From the NCBI GenBank assembly GCA_019671005.1, contig CM033745.1, positions 40,097,834-40,161,833 of the forward strand: a stretch of DNA of 64,000 bases, given 5' to 3'. Shown here one piece after another: positions 1 through 11,727 of the stretch. Made by a program: the position numbers and the translations under genes. Source of the DNA: Hibiscus mutabilis (lineage: Eukaryota > Streptophyta > Magnoliopsida > Malvales > Malvaceae). How positions within the stretch are numbered: the first letter of the stretch is position 1; every line of letters starts with the position of its first letter. The notes below the pieces were generated by a model that did not search any database, had not been told where the DNA came from, and worked only from the letters and a program-made list of their open reading frames with translations.

Positions 1-1305
1 AAAGTCACTTTCAAACCTTTTTAAAGCTCTAAAAGTTTTTTCCACTCACCGACACGCCTCGCTTGCTTTGCCGAAGTAATTCAAGCCTCCGGATCAACCG
101 AACCCTCTTCCAAAGCTATTGAATCCAACTCCCCTGCTTCTAGCCAAGAAAAAACAGAGGATTAAATACACATCCCTACATTAAAATCCCCAACAACATA
201 ACACACTTTCCCAACTCATCGAACAACCTTTTGCTAGCCAAAACTACCGAAACATCAACGAAAACACTCTAATTGATCTCTAGCCCATTCCCAATGAAAA
301 CAAAAATAAAATATCATCAAGATACATCTAAAAGTATCTCCTCAACACCAAGATATCATCAACCATCAATTAACCACTTAAACAAGCCAAAAACTCCAAG
401 ATCTCAACCTAGGAATCAAACAATTTACCTAGTTCCGGGATTACCACATAAAAATCCATTAATCCATAATTTCACACATCAAAATTATGATAAACCTGAA
501 TCATAAACCCAACATTAACAAATCAAAACAAATCTTAAACAATTTCACCCATCAAACATCAATTAAACCAATTTCCCTAATTGTATCATCAAAACCCATT
601 AGAAAACATCCATAAAAGATCAATAACTAGGGAATTTCAATAAAGAACCTATCATTAGAGGAGAAGAATGAAAACTTACCTCTAATGATGACTTTTTCCT
701 TCAATTGTATAGTTTTACATGATAAAACAAAGATAAAACAATAAGGTTTCTCTAGGAAATCATTTAAGATTAATGAAAAGATGGATTAAATCAAATGTTT
801 ACCTGAAATCTTTGAAGAGAAATGGATGTTAGGCTTGAGAGAATTTGAGAGAAAATGGTTGAGAGAAAAGTTAGTTATGTGAAATGTGCTTTAAGAAAAT
901 AATGAGCAATTAATTCTCTCCATCATTTTTACCAATTAAAACCACTTTAAAATCAGTCAATTAAGAGGGGAAAAGTCAGAATTAGACTCTTGGTCAAAAA
1001 CTCCTTAAAGATTCAAAGTTCCGATCTTTTACAAATTAGTAACTAAAAACAGTTTTTAAACTTTACATTTCAGTCACTTGTCCAAAAATGTCAAACCTCC
1101 AAAATTCATTTTCCAAAAATGGTTCCACCAAAATCATTTATATATTAAATAATGATTTTAAAATATATTTTCCCGCAATTTATTTCCTCCAAAAACCCTT
1201 CAAAACAATTAAATCTCGAAACTAGTCTAAATTGTTGAAACTGGTTCGACCGAATCGTCTAGCCTAAACCTGGCTAACTCTTAGGCCCAAAATCAGGGCG
1301 TTAGA
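1..1305 (-). repeat. 3' LTR of Tekay-like element C, cut by window edge
   Basis: Diverged copy of the right-hand LTR at 3090-6234, read on the minus strand. Shared landmarks include the terminal block ending GGGCGTTAGA here and GGGGCGTTACA there, and the block around 641-730 matching 5612-5705. The terminal TG has become TC (minus strand TCTAACGCCC instead of TGTAACGCCC). The LTR abuts the protease reading frame directly, with no polypurine tract between them, so the rest of pol has been lost. Divergence between the two LTR copies is obvious by eye, indicating an old insertion. The remainder of this LTR lies left of the window. Confidence 0.75.
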
Positions 1306-1560
1306 CCATCAAACGACTTGCTTCCAGAGACGAAACAACATTGGATAAGAACTTAGCATTCTCCCCCATGACCACCACTTCGTAATCATCAGCGAGTTTC
1401 ACTCGCTTGGTTTCAAAATCAACCACAGCCCTATGCTTTGTCAACCAATCCACGCCCAAAATTACATCAAAATCGTGAAACACAACTTCATCAAATCAAC
1501 CGCAAACACATGACCTTGAACCGTCAAAGGGCATCTCCTATACAACCTCCCCGCAACAAC
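1301..1560 (-). pseudogene. Element C protease fragment, pol truncated
   Basis: The minus-strand frame 1483-1301 reads FHDFDVILGVDWLTKHRAVVDF, matching the chromovirus (Tekay/Del) retropepsin C-terminal half that normally leads into reverse transcriptase. Fragments of the upstream part are visible to about 1560 in broken frames. The frame ends at a TAA that belongs to the first bases of the LTR, straight after residues SLEASRLMV. The linker, reverse transcriptase, RNase H, integrase, chromodomain and polypurine tract are all absent. Either a deletion or template switching joined protease to LTR. It is non-functional as a pol gene. Confidence 0.7.
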
Positions 1561-1689
1561 TGTCTCACCGAAAGAACTAGTTACTCACATACCCACATCT
1601 AACATTTATACAAGTACATTAAGAAAAATGCGCATGCTCAAGCAACATATATGAATGCGTAGAACCAGAATCAACCAAAGAAAACAACG

Positions 1690-2830
1690 ACAGAGATTGC
1701 AATGTAAATATACCTACAATCAGTCGGTGTCATTATGTCCCTCACGATGCGCATACACCCTCGCAGAACCACCACTCTCTGGTTGGATAGCAACGATATT
1801 ATGTGCCTGTCCCATATGAGCCAAATGTGGACAGTCTCGCCTCATGTGATCGCGCAATCCACAAACCCAACATGTATTATGTGCTGCTCTAGCCTGGGTA
1901 CCAAAACCCTGTGATCCTCATCCAACACTACCTCCACCTCACCTTAGATCAGGGAGATATCTTCTATCCTGATGCTTCTTAAACTGACAACCACCAGATC
2001 CAGAATCTATGACTCTCTTCCTAGAGCCAGAACCTTCCACACAAACTGATAAACCCAGATTCTGCTCAATGTCCTTCGCCTGTGTAACCAACACGTCGAA
2101 ATTGGTGTAATCAGAGGGTAACATATATGTCTTTACATCTTGTACCAACCCATAACGGAATCAATCATAGTGACGCCTCTCATCCGGTACCAGTTTAGGA
2201 GCATACCAGCTTAACCGAACAAACTGTACCTCATACTCTGCCACGGTCATATTGCCCTAAACCAAGGCCGTGAACTCACGCTTCTTCTCATCCAAGTATC
2301 TAACTCCCAAATACTTCCTATTAAAGGTAGCTCGAAAGAAATCCTAGGTCACATCACCGGGTTCTATGCCCGCGGTCATGGTAGTCCACAACTATAAGCA
2401 TCTCCCTACAACAGAGATACAACACATCCTAAGTTACATACATTATTGCACCCCATTTGTTCCAAAATCTGATCGGTACTGGTAAACCACTCCTCAAATG
2501 CCTCGGGTGCCAATCCTCTGAACTCAAATCCTCCCAAACTATGCAAACATTCCAACGGCAACCCGTCTGCCCCGTAGCTGGCACAGATGCATGCACTCCA
2601 ACAACAATAACTTGAAATGCTCTGGTCATCACCTGAATCAAAGGCGCCATATCACCCAACACTGGCCCAGCTGGCATAGGTGGTACCTGCTCTACTCATA
2701 CAGGTAGATTAGGCGGAGGGGTGGCAAATCCCCATGAGGTATAATATTCTCCTGATTCCCATACCCAATGATAGCAACATTTGTGCTAGGTCTCAATTCT
2801 CTCCTCGGTCCCACCGTGCTAATTTATCTA
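1690..2830 (-). pseudogene. Element C gag (Tekay-like), degenerate
   Basis: Structural capsid/nucleocapsid polyprotein of a Ty3/Gypsy chromovirus, minus strand. By frame-hopping translation the retrotransposon gag core is readable: YLGVRYLDEKKREFTAL, then MTVAEYEVQFVRLSWYAPKL and FRYGLVQDVKTYML. It ends in an intact CX2CX4HX4C zinc knuckle at 1831-1872 (CWVCGLRDHMRRDC). Several in-frame stops and frame changes interrupt it; the longest open pieces are 2677-2429 and 2148-1939. No start codon can be fixed. It is followed by the protease remnant. Family assignment rests on motif resemblance to Tekay/Del gag. Confidence 0.75.
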
Positions 2831-3070
2831 AGGCATGATAATCACTTCAAACAAAAATAGTTAAGCCAACCTAAAGAGAAGATCCAAGACTTCTATTTCA
2901 AATCAAAACATTTTAGACTGTAGTAATAAGGCAATGTGTCCCACAAAATGTCCCTAACATGACATATAACAATCAATGTAAAAATAACAACCATCGTGTG
3001 TAGCAAACAACAATAATCAATCAATAACAACACCCCAACAATCATAGTCTCACCCTAATTATCGCAAACT

Positions 3071-3084
3071 TGGCTCTAATACCA
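3071..3084 (-). promoter_or_regulatory. Primer binding site of C, initiator Met tRNA type
   Basis: The minus strand reads TGGTATTAGAGCCA, one mismatch from the usual plant iMet PBS TGGTATCAGAGC. It lies five bases (TTTGG) inside the LTR end at 3090, the normal Tekay arrangement. It fixes element orientation (minus) and the inner LTR boundary. Confidence 0.8.
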
Positions 3085-3089
3085 CCAAA

Positions 3090-6000
3090 TATAACCCCTC
3101 GACTCGGCCTAGATGCCCGAATGAATCTAGTGAGCTACATTGGGTTTGCCAAAACAAACCCAAATTGATTGACTAAACTTAGTTCCATTTTTATCTTGTC
3201 TAGATGCAACATTATGTCCTAAGGTGTGCCTACTGGCAACGGGTGAATTCACAAAGAAAACGAGCATCAAAAAGGCAATCGATTACTTATATATACATTT
3301 TATGGACTAAAGTTTAAATCAATAAGATTACAAGGACCAAAATGAAAGAATTAAAAACCTCAGATTACACTTTAACTGAATTAATGATAGCCGGTATCAG
3401 TACGCGGACACCTGTATCGATACAAGGCTTGAATCTAGCAGGGTCGTAGCGGTACATGACTAAGGCATATCAGTACTCGGGCTTTTTTCCAGGCTAAAAC
3501 CCATACCAATATGACCTTTCGTGTACCGATCCCCAGGCTTTTTTCCAGCTTACCCGTACCAATATGATGCCCCACATATTGATACGCTTTGACCTATATT
3601 GTCCAATTTTATTGGTTTTTCATACAATCATGGATTCAAACATGCCTAACAATCAATAACATACACACCACTAAATTAAAATCAAAACATGCTAGAATAT
3701 CAAAGAAACATGATCAAATCATAGCAACATACTTCAATCATAAATCTAGAGGCATGTTTCCTAAAAACCAATCCATCTAACACATGGAACGTAAATCCAC
3801 ATAAAAAACAAACATATAAAGCCTCACACAACTCCAAAACAACAATATAAAGTTGCACAAAATAGAAGTTTAGCAAATAACCCTCCCAAACAACAATGAA
3901 CCCCATTACCTTTACTACTACTAGTCTAGTTCAAAAACCATACTTTAGAATAGTTCAAGTCCTTTGATTCTCCTTCTCTTGCTTGCTGCCTCCAACCTTT
4001 AATTCTCTGAATTGATGGACAAAGAGAGCGTAAGCACACTAGGCTTAGTTAGTAGTGCTAAAAAAACCACCATTGATGCAATTAAAATTGGTTTTTTGAC
4101 TCACAATGAAATCATTATTTAAAACATCTTTCAGAATATCTTGTCTCACAAACCATGCATTTAATAGTTCCAAAAATATGCATATTAAACTATATGCAAC
4201 ATGTATCATGGATCAACAACAAAATCCCCATTTGCAACCCTCAATTTAAGCTTTCTCATACATAACAACCCATATGCAAGGCTTAAAGAGTAAACATGTA
4301 TAAACCAACATTATACAACATAATCCATCAAAATGATACATTATCAATTATATTGGCTTTCAATTGATCATAAATCAAGTTCCACTTTACAAAATATTAC
4401 ATCGGATACATGATTCAACAAGTATCCTCTCAACACTTCATACAATCTCTACCGGAATTAAGGTACGATCACAACCGGGTACCATCACAACCCAATCATC
4501 GATTAGATGTATAATCCACTAACGGGAGTTTTCGGTACCATATAACCTTTAAACCATTACGGTACTCATGGTGGAGTATTTAGTACACATAAACCACTCG
4601 ACACCCGAGGTGACTTATTATTGTGCATTATCAATCCTATGGTCGGCCAACTATATCCGATAACATTTTAAACACATCACTTACCAATATAATTCATTAT
4701 TAACCATGTACCTCACAGTTTTTATATGCAATAAACAAAACCATTTCTAATGCATTAAACCATGCATTTACAAGTATTCAATGTACTTACATGGACCATT
4801 TTCCCAATGCATCCATCGTCAATATATGATCAAAAATCAGTATAAAACATGCTTAAACAATAGGTACCATGTAGTTCAAAAACAAGTGCATAAAACCAAT
4901 TTTGCCAAAACACAATCGAGGGAGAAATCTCATCATAATTACTTCCAAGTTTAAACCAGCGTTTCAAGCATAATTTAAACTCCAAAAATAACCTTTAGAC
5001 TATTTCAAATCTAAAATCTATGTTATCACTCATGGACTACGCAAAACTTCGTCTACCGATGCGAACTACTCCTTCAAAGCTTTTGAAATGGTGCCACAAG
5101 CTTGAGGATCAATCACCCCTGATTTAACCACGTAAAAATAGAGGATTCAATGCATATAATGCATTCAAAGACTCAACAACATTTATCCACAACAACGCTA
5201 ACCAAAACCCCTCCACAACAACTGAAAACAACATCAAACACCTTCCAAAGTTAACCTAGCCAAAACCTAAAGGTTTAATCCATCAATTATCTTCAATTAA
5301 CATCCAAAGACAACCTAACATCATCCTTATACCTCCAGCATTCATAAAACACCCGTAACTCACCAAAACCACAACACTAATAAACTCAGAAATTAGAGAT
5401 TCACCTAGTTTCGGGATTCCAATGTTAAAACCAACTTATTAACATTATTAACCATCAAAATTATGATTAGAACCAATCAAGAACTTAGCAAAATAGATCC
5501 AAATCAAAAATCACTTAATCTTATCAATTAAACCTTGATTGAACCAATTTCCATAATTAAATCATTAAAACTCATTAGAAAACATTAAACAATGATCAAA
5601 TACTTGGTAATTTCAGTAAAGAACCATTCATTAGAGGATAAGAATGAACCTTACCTCTAATGAGTGAAATTCCTTTCAATTGGATGTCTTACTCTTGAAA
5701 AACAAAGGAAAACAATGAGATTTTGGAAAACAAGATTGAAGAATCCATTAGAAATCAAGAACATTGCCTCAAATCTTTGATGCAAAAGAGAGAGCTGAAG
5801 AAATTTTGAGAGAAAAAGTTATGTCAAAAGTGGTTTTAGGAAAATAATTACCTTTCCTTAATTAAATTCCCTACTTAAAACTCATTTAAAATAATCCAAA
5901 TTGAGAGAAAAATCAGATTAAAATTTTTGTTAAATTAGCACCTTAAAGATTCGATGATTTGACCCTTTTCAAAATAGTCACTAAAAATAGTTTTTCACTA

Positions 6001-6234
6001 TTTACATTTTGGTCACTAGCCAAAATGTCCAATTTCCAAATTCCACTTTTCAAAATTGATTTACCAAAAATATCCATATTTTAAATAATGATTTTAAGAT
6101 ATTTTCCCATATATTTTCTCACACAAAATATTTATTCCGATTTTGATCCCTAATTTGACTTGAATCTCTAATCCTGGTCCACCATACCGTCTAACCAACC
6201 TAGAAACTCCTAGGCCCAAAACCGGGGCGTTACA
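3090..6234 (-). repeat. 5' LTR of Tekay-like element C, about 3.1 kb
   Basis: Minus-strand LTR starting TGTAACGCCCCGG at 6234 and ending GTTATA at 3090. The last dinucleotide CA appears mutated to TA. The length of about 3.1 kb suits Tekay/Del LTRs. The right edge interrupts the integrase frame of element A exactly, with TTAAG at 6235-6239 as the likely target duplication; the partner copy is left of the window. Positions 3391-3587 hold a paired palindrome array (see findings). I see no gene in this stretch; the short ORF at 3589-3780 has no recognisable features. Confidence 0.8.
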
Positions 6235-7010
6235 TTAAGAGCCCACAAAGCCTTGTGCTCAAGCTCTATTAGCAAATGACAAGATTTTTCAAAAAACAAG
6301 TTGATATGGCGACATTCCCAATGGTGTTTTGTATGCAGTTCGCATAGTCCACAAAGCATCATCTAAACGAGAGGACCAATCTTTTCTAGTGGTGTTCACC
6401 ATTTTTTCTAGAACATTTTTAATTGCTCAATTAGATACCTATACTTGTCCATTCGACTAGGGATGATATGTTGTGGCCAGTCTATGATTTACTCCATAAC
6501 GTTTCAATGCAGCAGCCACCTGGCTATAGTGAAAATGTTTACCCTGATCACTAATCAAAGCTTTTGGTGTTCCAAAGCGAGTGAGTATATGTTTGTGAAA
6601 AAACATCAAGACTATCTTTGCATCATCTTTAGGCACTGCAATGACTTCTATCCATTTTGACACATAGTCAACCGCAACCAAAAAATATAGATTTCCAAAA
6701 GAGTTAGGAAAAGAACCCATGAAATCTAATCCCCAAACATCAAATAACTTGATTTCTATTACTGGCTACTGTGGCATCTCATTTCTTCTAAATATGGATC
6801 CAGTGCATTGACATCTGTCACAACATTGAGCGAACTCGTGAGCATCTTTGAAACCAATAGCATCCTGATTAGAGGACTTTTGTGGATGTTCTCATTCCAC
6901 CAAAATACCTTCCACAAAAATACCTTCCAAAAGGAGAATTATTACAATGTTGTAGGATAGATCTCATCTTTTCCTCTGGAACACAGCGTCGAATTATATT
7001 GTCATTACAA
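6235..7010 (-). pseudogene. Element A integrase, cut by element C
   Basis: Integrase of an Athila-like Gypsy element, minus strand, inserting cDNA into chromosomes. A zinc-binding HHCC region is partly readable around 6990-6800 (RRCVPEEK, then a degraded CX2C). The catalytic core follows: FDVWGLDFMGSF (first Asp) around 6750-6710, LVAVDYVSKWIE, then ALISDQGKHF (second Asp). The Glu helix lies near 6450-6400 in a degraded frame. The C-terminal part GMSPYQLVF...ELEHKALWALN runs straight into the LTR of C at 6234. The longest open piece is 6720-6457. Stops and frameshifts make it non-functional. The missing end should resume left of the window beyond C. Confidence 0.85.
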
Positions 7011-8660
7011 ACCTTGAATAAGTAAGGTTTATTCCAATGCTATTTCATAGAATCTCTAAGGAATCTAGCCTTTTTATGCCCAGTTACACCAACATGAGTC
7101 TTTCCACAAACCAAGCAATTCGCTATATCAACGTACTACGGAGTTGCATTAACAACAAAAAGCTTTTCATCAGGGAATGTGTTGACAATTTGCAACATAT
7201 TTTCGTCTTCGTTGTGAGCTTCCAACCTCGAAAAGTGGTCAGCAACTTGATTTTCTAACCTCTTGCGGTCTCTAATTTTAATATCAAACTCTTGTAGCAA
7301 TAAGATCCAGCAGATTAGTATAATTGATGTGAGCTTAAGTCAGAGTCTTATTATCATAGTAAATCGCATTAAATACCTTGTCCTTGTGTTGTCCCAAAAC
7401 TGCGCCCACAACGTAATCACGGGCGTCACATATAAGTTCAAAGGGTTTCTCCCAGTAGGGCGCAACAAAGATTGGTGCGTTCACAGGCTGTGTTTTAATT
7501 TTATTGAATGCATCCAGACATTCATCATCAAAAAATTTTTTTACCTAGCTCCAACAGTAGGCTTAGGTTTGGTGATCTTTTAAAAGTTCCGAATGAAACT
7601 CCTATAGAACCCAGCATGGCCTAAAAAACTACGGATACCTTTCACATTTGTTGGTGGTGGCAATTTTTCGATTACATCCACTTTGGCTCTATCAACCTCA
7701 ATTCTAGCTTTCAAAATTCTGTGGCCCAGCACAATCCAACCAGTGACCATGAAGTGACATTTTTCCAATTTAGAACAAGATTGGTTTCTTTACATCGCTG
7801 CAATACTTTCTCCAAATTATCGACGTAATGGTCGAATTATTCCCATACACTAAAAAGTCATCCATAAAGATTTCAAGGGAATTATCAATCATATCTCAAA
7901 ATATTGCTATCATACACTGTTGAAATGTAGCTGGTGCATTGCAAAGAACGAATGGCATTTGTTGGAAGGCAAATGTCCTGAATGGGCATGTAAAAGTAGT
8001 CTTCTCCTGGTCCTCGAGTGCAATAGCCATTTCATTATAGCCAGAATATCCATCTTGGAAGCAATAATAGTCCTTACTTGTAAGTCGATCTAACATCTGA
8101 TCAATGAAAGGAAGAGGAAAATGATCCTTCCTTGTGGCTACATTGAGACGCCTGTAGTCCATACAAATATGCCAACTAGTAGGAATGCGAGTAAGAATCG
8201 GCTCATTTGCATCATTGCAGACTACAGTGATGCCATTTTTCTTAGGGACACAATGGACTGGACTCACCCATGCACTATCAGAAATTGCATAGATAATACC
8301 AGCATCCAACCATTTAAGGATTTCCTTCTTGACTACTTCCTTCATCTTCTCATTCAATATTCGTTGCAGATCAATGAACTATTTGTTCACATCATCTGGC
8401 TTAATCTTGTGCATGCATAAAGAATGACTAATGCACTTGATGTCAACAATTGTCCAGGCAATAGCACGCTTGCGTCACTTAAGAATATCTATCAACTTAG
8501 CTTCTTGGATTGCATCCAAAGTTGTAGAGACAATGAATGTAGTGTTTCTACATTTCCAAGGAGTATATATTTAAGATTAGTTGGCAATGGTTTGAGTTCC
8601 AGAGTAGGAGCTTCTTCAATAGACAATTTAAAAGTAGGAATTGACCAGTGAGCAAGATTC
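7011..8660 (-). pseudogene. Element A reverse transcriptase and RNase H
   Basis: Minus-strand RT of the Athila-like element. The main open segment 8357-7896 has ILKWLDAGIIYAISDSAWVSPVHCVPKK, ICMDYRRLN, KDHFPLPFIDQMLDRL and FQDGYSGYNE. The catalytic box IFMDDF is intact near 7854-7871 but in a shifted frame. Segment 7768-7580 carries MEKCHFMV...LGHRI...KLPPPTNVKGIRSFLGHAGFYR, the RT thumb. RNase H follows in broken frames from about 7450 to 7200 (CDARDYVVGAVLGQ, FDIKIRDRK...VADHFSRLE). At least four frame disruptions are present. RNase H would remove the RNA template during cDNA synthesis. It is a relic. Confidence 0.85.
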
Positions 8661-8674
8661 AAAGATTTAACTTG

Positions 8675-9298
8675 TCATTTATGATGAACTATCATAGTAA
8701 GAACTTCCACAATATGAACACAATTTGGGAGATCTTCTTCTATCGTTGTCAGTGCAGTATCTTCAGCAACAAGTATACCATGATGATGGAGGTCTTCTTG
8801 AATAACATGTTCAAGAATGTCGATGACATCTTCAGACTTCCTTCCTATATCAGCGTTGAACATCCCAAAAGTAACTTGGTCATTATCAACCCACATTGTA
8901 AGTTCTCCTTTCGATGCATTGATAACTGCTTTCCCAGTAGCTAAGAATGAACGACCAAGAATGATAGGTACATCCTTATTAGCCTTGTAGTCCAGTATAA
9001 TAAAGTCAGTTGGGAAAACAAACTTCTCCACACGAACAAGCATGTCTTTAATTTGAACATTCGGATGAGTCAAAGATCTATCAGCCAATTGTAATGTGAC
9101 TGCAGTGGGCTTCATTTCCCTAATGCCTAACTTTTGAAAAGTAGATAGAGGCATTAAATTGATACTAGCCCCCAAATCACAAAGAGCTTTACTAAAGTAA
9201 TGATTACCAATAGAGCACAATATAATGAAACTACATGGATCCTTCATATTTCTCTGTAGAGGGGTAGATATTAACGCAATGCACTCCTCAGTGTGCAT
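8675..9298 (-). pseudogene. Element A aspartic protease region
   Basis: A 207-residue open segment on the minus strand. Order: DPCSFIILCSIGNHYF, active-site block CDLGASINLMPLS (Asp-Leu-Gly intact), GIREMKPTAVTLQLADRS, KFVFPTDFIILD and PIILGRSFLATG, the retropepsin layout of Athila-type polyproteins. It would cleave the Gag-Pol precursor. The frame carries on about 60 residues into the linker towards RT before stopping. It is the best preserved coding piece of A, but gag upstream and RT downstream are in other frames, so it survives only as an isolated open frame. The first Met at 9298 is not a true start; protease is normally internal to the polyprotein. Confidence 0.85.
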
Positions 9299-9497
9299 AA
9301 TGTTTCCATTGCATTGAGCTTCTTCGTCTTAGACATGATATCCTTCATGAACTTTGCATAGGTTAGAATCTGTATAGAGCATCAAGTAAAGGAATTTGAA
9401 CTGTAAGTTATTGCAAAGTATCATGAAAGAATTGAAATTGATTGTCCGAGTTAGTATTCTTAAATCTTTGAGGAAAATATGGAGAAAAATTATCTAA

Positions 9498-11268
9498 CTA
9501 CTGCGCCGATACTGGACACTTTGGCGACAACTTCAGTTGTACTATAGATGGAGCTGAAGTAATAACATAAGGTATATTACTCGTCTTGCCATCATTCTCT
9601 CCATTCATTACTGTATGATCAGGTACAAAGGACTCTCCCTGTTCATGAGCAGACATTGTAACTGGTTGTGTCGAGTTAGTAGTATGTTTGCCACTGCGAA
9701 GAGCATAGCTTTGCAATGCTCCTTACCCTTGTTCACCGGACTCTCAATGTTGCTTGGTCGTGAGCATTGTTGTCTAGAATTTATGTCAGTAGCTAATTGT
9801 CCCAGCTAAGCTTCCAAAGTGTGTATTGATGAAGAGTGACCTTGCACTATAGCTTCGGTCCAAGACAAATGATCACACATCATTTCTTCAAAAAGTCCAA
9901 ATGAGTAAGAGATACTTGATGGAGCATAATGACTCATCTGAGACTAATTTTGAGATGGTGCTCCATATTGTGATTGCATACCAAACTGTGATTGTTGAAA
10001 TTGTGAAGCAATATGTTGTGGTTGCATTCAATTTTGTTGTGGCTGCAATGAGTCTGCGGCATAAATTGTTGCTACGGGCAACTAAATTTTCCTTAACGCT
10101 TACTAGAATTTTCTTGAAAGGGGATGTTTCCAAAGTGGAACACTTATTGATGTTGTGCAGAATTAGAGTTACTCTAAGACTGTCGATTAGTTGTGTTGTA
10201 AGATGTTCTCATGTTGTTGCCTCGCATGTTACTGACATAACTAGCATTTTCTACATGTTGTGGTCAATCTTCAAAACTATGTTTATCGCCACAAATTTCA
10301 CAAGAAAATACAGGGGTTTTTGTTTGTTGAGGTAGCTGGATAAGAGCAACTTCACTTGTCCCCTCCATATTCTTGATTTTGTTCTCCAAAGTAGAAATTT
10401 AAGTCTTTAGAGAAGATAGATCATCAAGCTCAAACACTCCCAATGTAGCTTTACATAATGCAGCCCTTGAGATAGGATATTATGAATCATTTTGAGCAAA
10501 TAGCTCCAATACACCAACAACGACATCGTAGGTGCAATCAAGTAATGGACCATTAGATGACTCGTCGACAAGATATCTTGTGGTTGCATTTAACCCATTA
10601 TAAAAAATTTCAATATGAGTTTCTTGTTTAATTTCATGGTTGGGACATTGTAGCAATAAAGATTTATACCTTTCCCATGTAGTATGGAGAGTCTCATCAT
10701 CTAACTGATAGTAAGATGTAATATCATTTCTCACGCGCGAGTTCATTGTCGGTGGATTAAAGCGCAAAACAAATTGCATTGAAAGATCATTCCATGATGT
10801 AATAGATCCAGTAGGTAATCCTTTGAACCATGTGCGAGCTTTACCTTGCAATGAATATGGAAACAATTGCATCCGTAAGGAATCATCATGAACGCCTTGT
10901 TGGCTAAATGAAGCACAAATTAAAAGAAAAGATTGAAGATGCTCTTGAGCTTCTTCATGTGGTAACCCTGCATACTGCCCATTGGAGTTGAGCATTTGAA
11001 ACATAATCAGCTTCAACTCAAAGTTTCCAGCTTGAATAGGAGGTCTAACAATTCTCGGTTGCAAATCATCCAATTGGGGAACAACAACCTCGTGGATAGT
11101 TATGTTCTGGGCTGGTAGGTGTAGTGGTGGGTTTTCTCGAGCACGAGGAATTCCCTCATTGTTGTTTGGTTGTTTGGTCATTCCACTATTTTCGTGAATT
11201 CTTCTTCTAAAAGTTCTCTCAACTTCTGGATCTAGTACGAAAAGTGGTGTAGTAGCACTTTTGGTCAT
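9498..11268 (-). pseudogene. Element A gag (Athila-like)
   Basis: Capsid/nucleocapsid gene, minus strand. I start it at the Met at 11268 (MTKSATTPLFVLDPEVERT), because the 21 codons upstream are hydrophobic leader-like noise. Open to 10480: FELKLIMFQMLN, GLPHEEAQEHLQSFL, LRMQLFPYSLQGKARTWF, SITSWNDLSMQFVLRF and TTWERYKSLLLQCPNH form the plant retrotransposon gag domain (PF03732 type). A nonsense codon ends it at 10480. Beyond, a CX2CX4H zinc knuckle near 10310 has its last Cys turned into a stop. A tail ALRSGKHT, typical of Athila gag C-termini, is open at 9716-9498. Between these the frame is broken. Confidence 0.85.
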
Positions 11269-11392
11269 ACAAAACCTACACAAGGTAATGAAAAGAAAAG
11301 GAAAAAATAGAAATAAAACTATTAGAAACAACTACAAACTTAAATAAAGAAAAGAGCATTGCAAGGAAAAACATAAGGACATAATAACACCA

Positions 11393-11409
11393 TCCCGACA
11401 ACGGCGCCA
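11393..11409 (-). promoter_or_regulatory. Primer binding site of A, Asp tRNA type
   Basis: The minus strand reads TGGCGCCGTTGTCGGGA, matching the tRNA-Asp PBS used by Athila-lineage elements (TGGCGCCGTTGCCGGGGA) with small changes. The spacer AGTTT separates it from the LTR end at 11415, the same spacer seen next to G and I. Confidence 0.9.
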
Positions 11410-11414
11410 AAACT

Positions 11415-11575
11415 TGATCGGTTTGAAAACGTCACACTATTAGTGCAAGCTACATTATCTATGAAAGAATAGAAATAGGGAAATCCTGTTTGAATATCGA
11501 TCCCATGAGGATGGTGTATTACGCTTATACTTATGTAACTACAATATAGTACAGTGAAAGTGGTAGCTGTGGGTG
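11415..11575 (-). repeat. 5' LTR of A, inner piece
   Basis: The last 161 bp of A's minus-strand 5' LTR, ending GATCA beside the PBS. It is cut at 11575/11576 by the insertion of B. It continues at 20041 after B. Confidence 0.8.
11571..11575. other. Target site duplication of B, left copy
   Basis: GGGTG immediately precedes the TGTTAACC start of B's left LTR. The same GGGTG follows B's right LTR at 20041-20045. It marks B as one insertion event into A's LTR. Confidence 0.75.
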
Positions 11576-11727
11576 TGTTAACCTTGTAAAAGGTTTACAT
11601 TTCATGCCTTTTTACTTAGGTTATTGCGTGAAATTAAGCTCATTTCATAGAATATAGTTACATTTAGCTCATGTAGTTGAATTTGGTGTTATTTGTTTGG
11701 TTATCTTTGTTTATTTATAAGAATGGT
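11576..11727 (+). repeat. 5' LTR of B, truncated to 152 bp
   Basis: Matches the first about 155 bp of the full LTR at 18593-20040 (TGTTAACC start, then the block ending TTATTTATAAGAATGGT). After GAATGGT it jumps straight into pol coding sequence, so the rest of the LTR, the PBS and gag were deleted. The junction has about three bases of possible microhomology. Confidence 0.85.

Noticed and set aside
273..506. 77-residue plus-strand ORF
   Set aside because: Lies in the C LTR, Pro/Asn/Ser-rich low complexity, no motif.
7263..7583. 106-residue plus-strand ORF
   Set aside because: Antisense to A RNase H, whose minus-strand motifs are clear.
9901..10335. 144-residue plus-strand ORF
   Set aside because: Antisense to the decayed zinc-knuckle half of A gag; no motif. 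A shadow.
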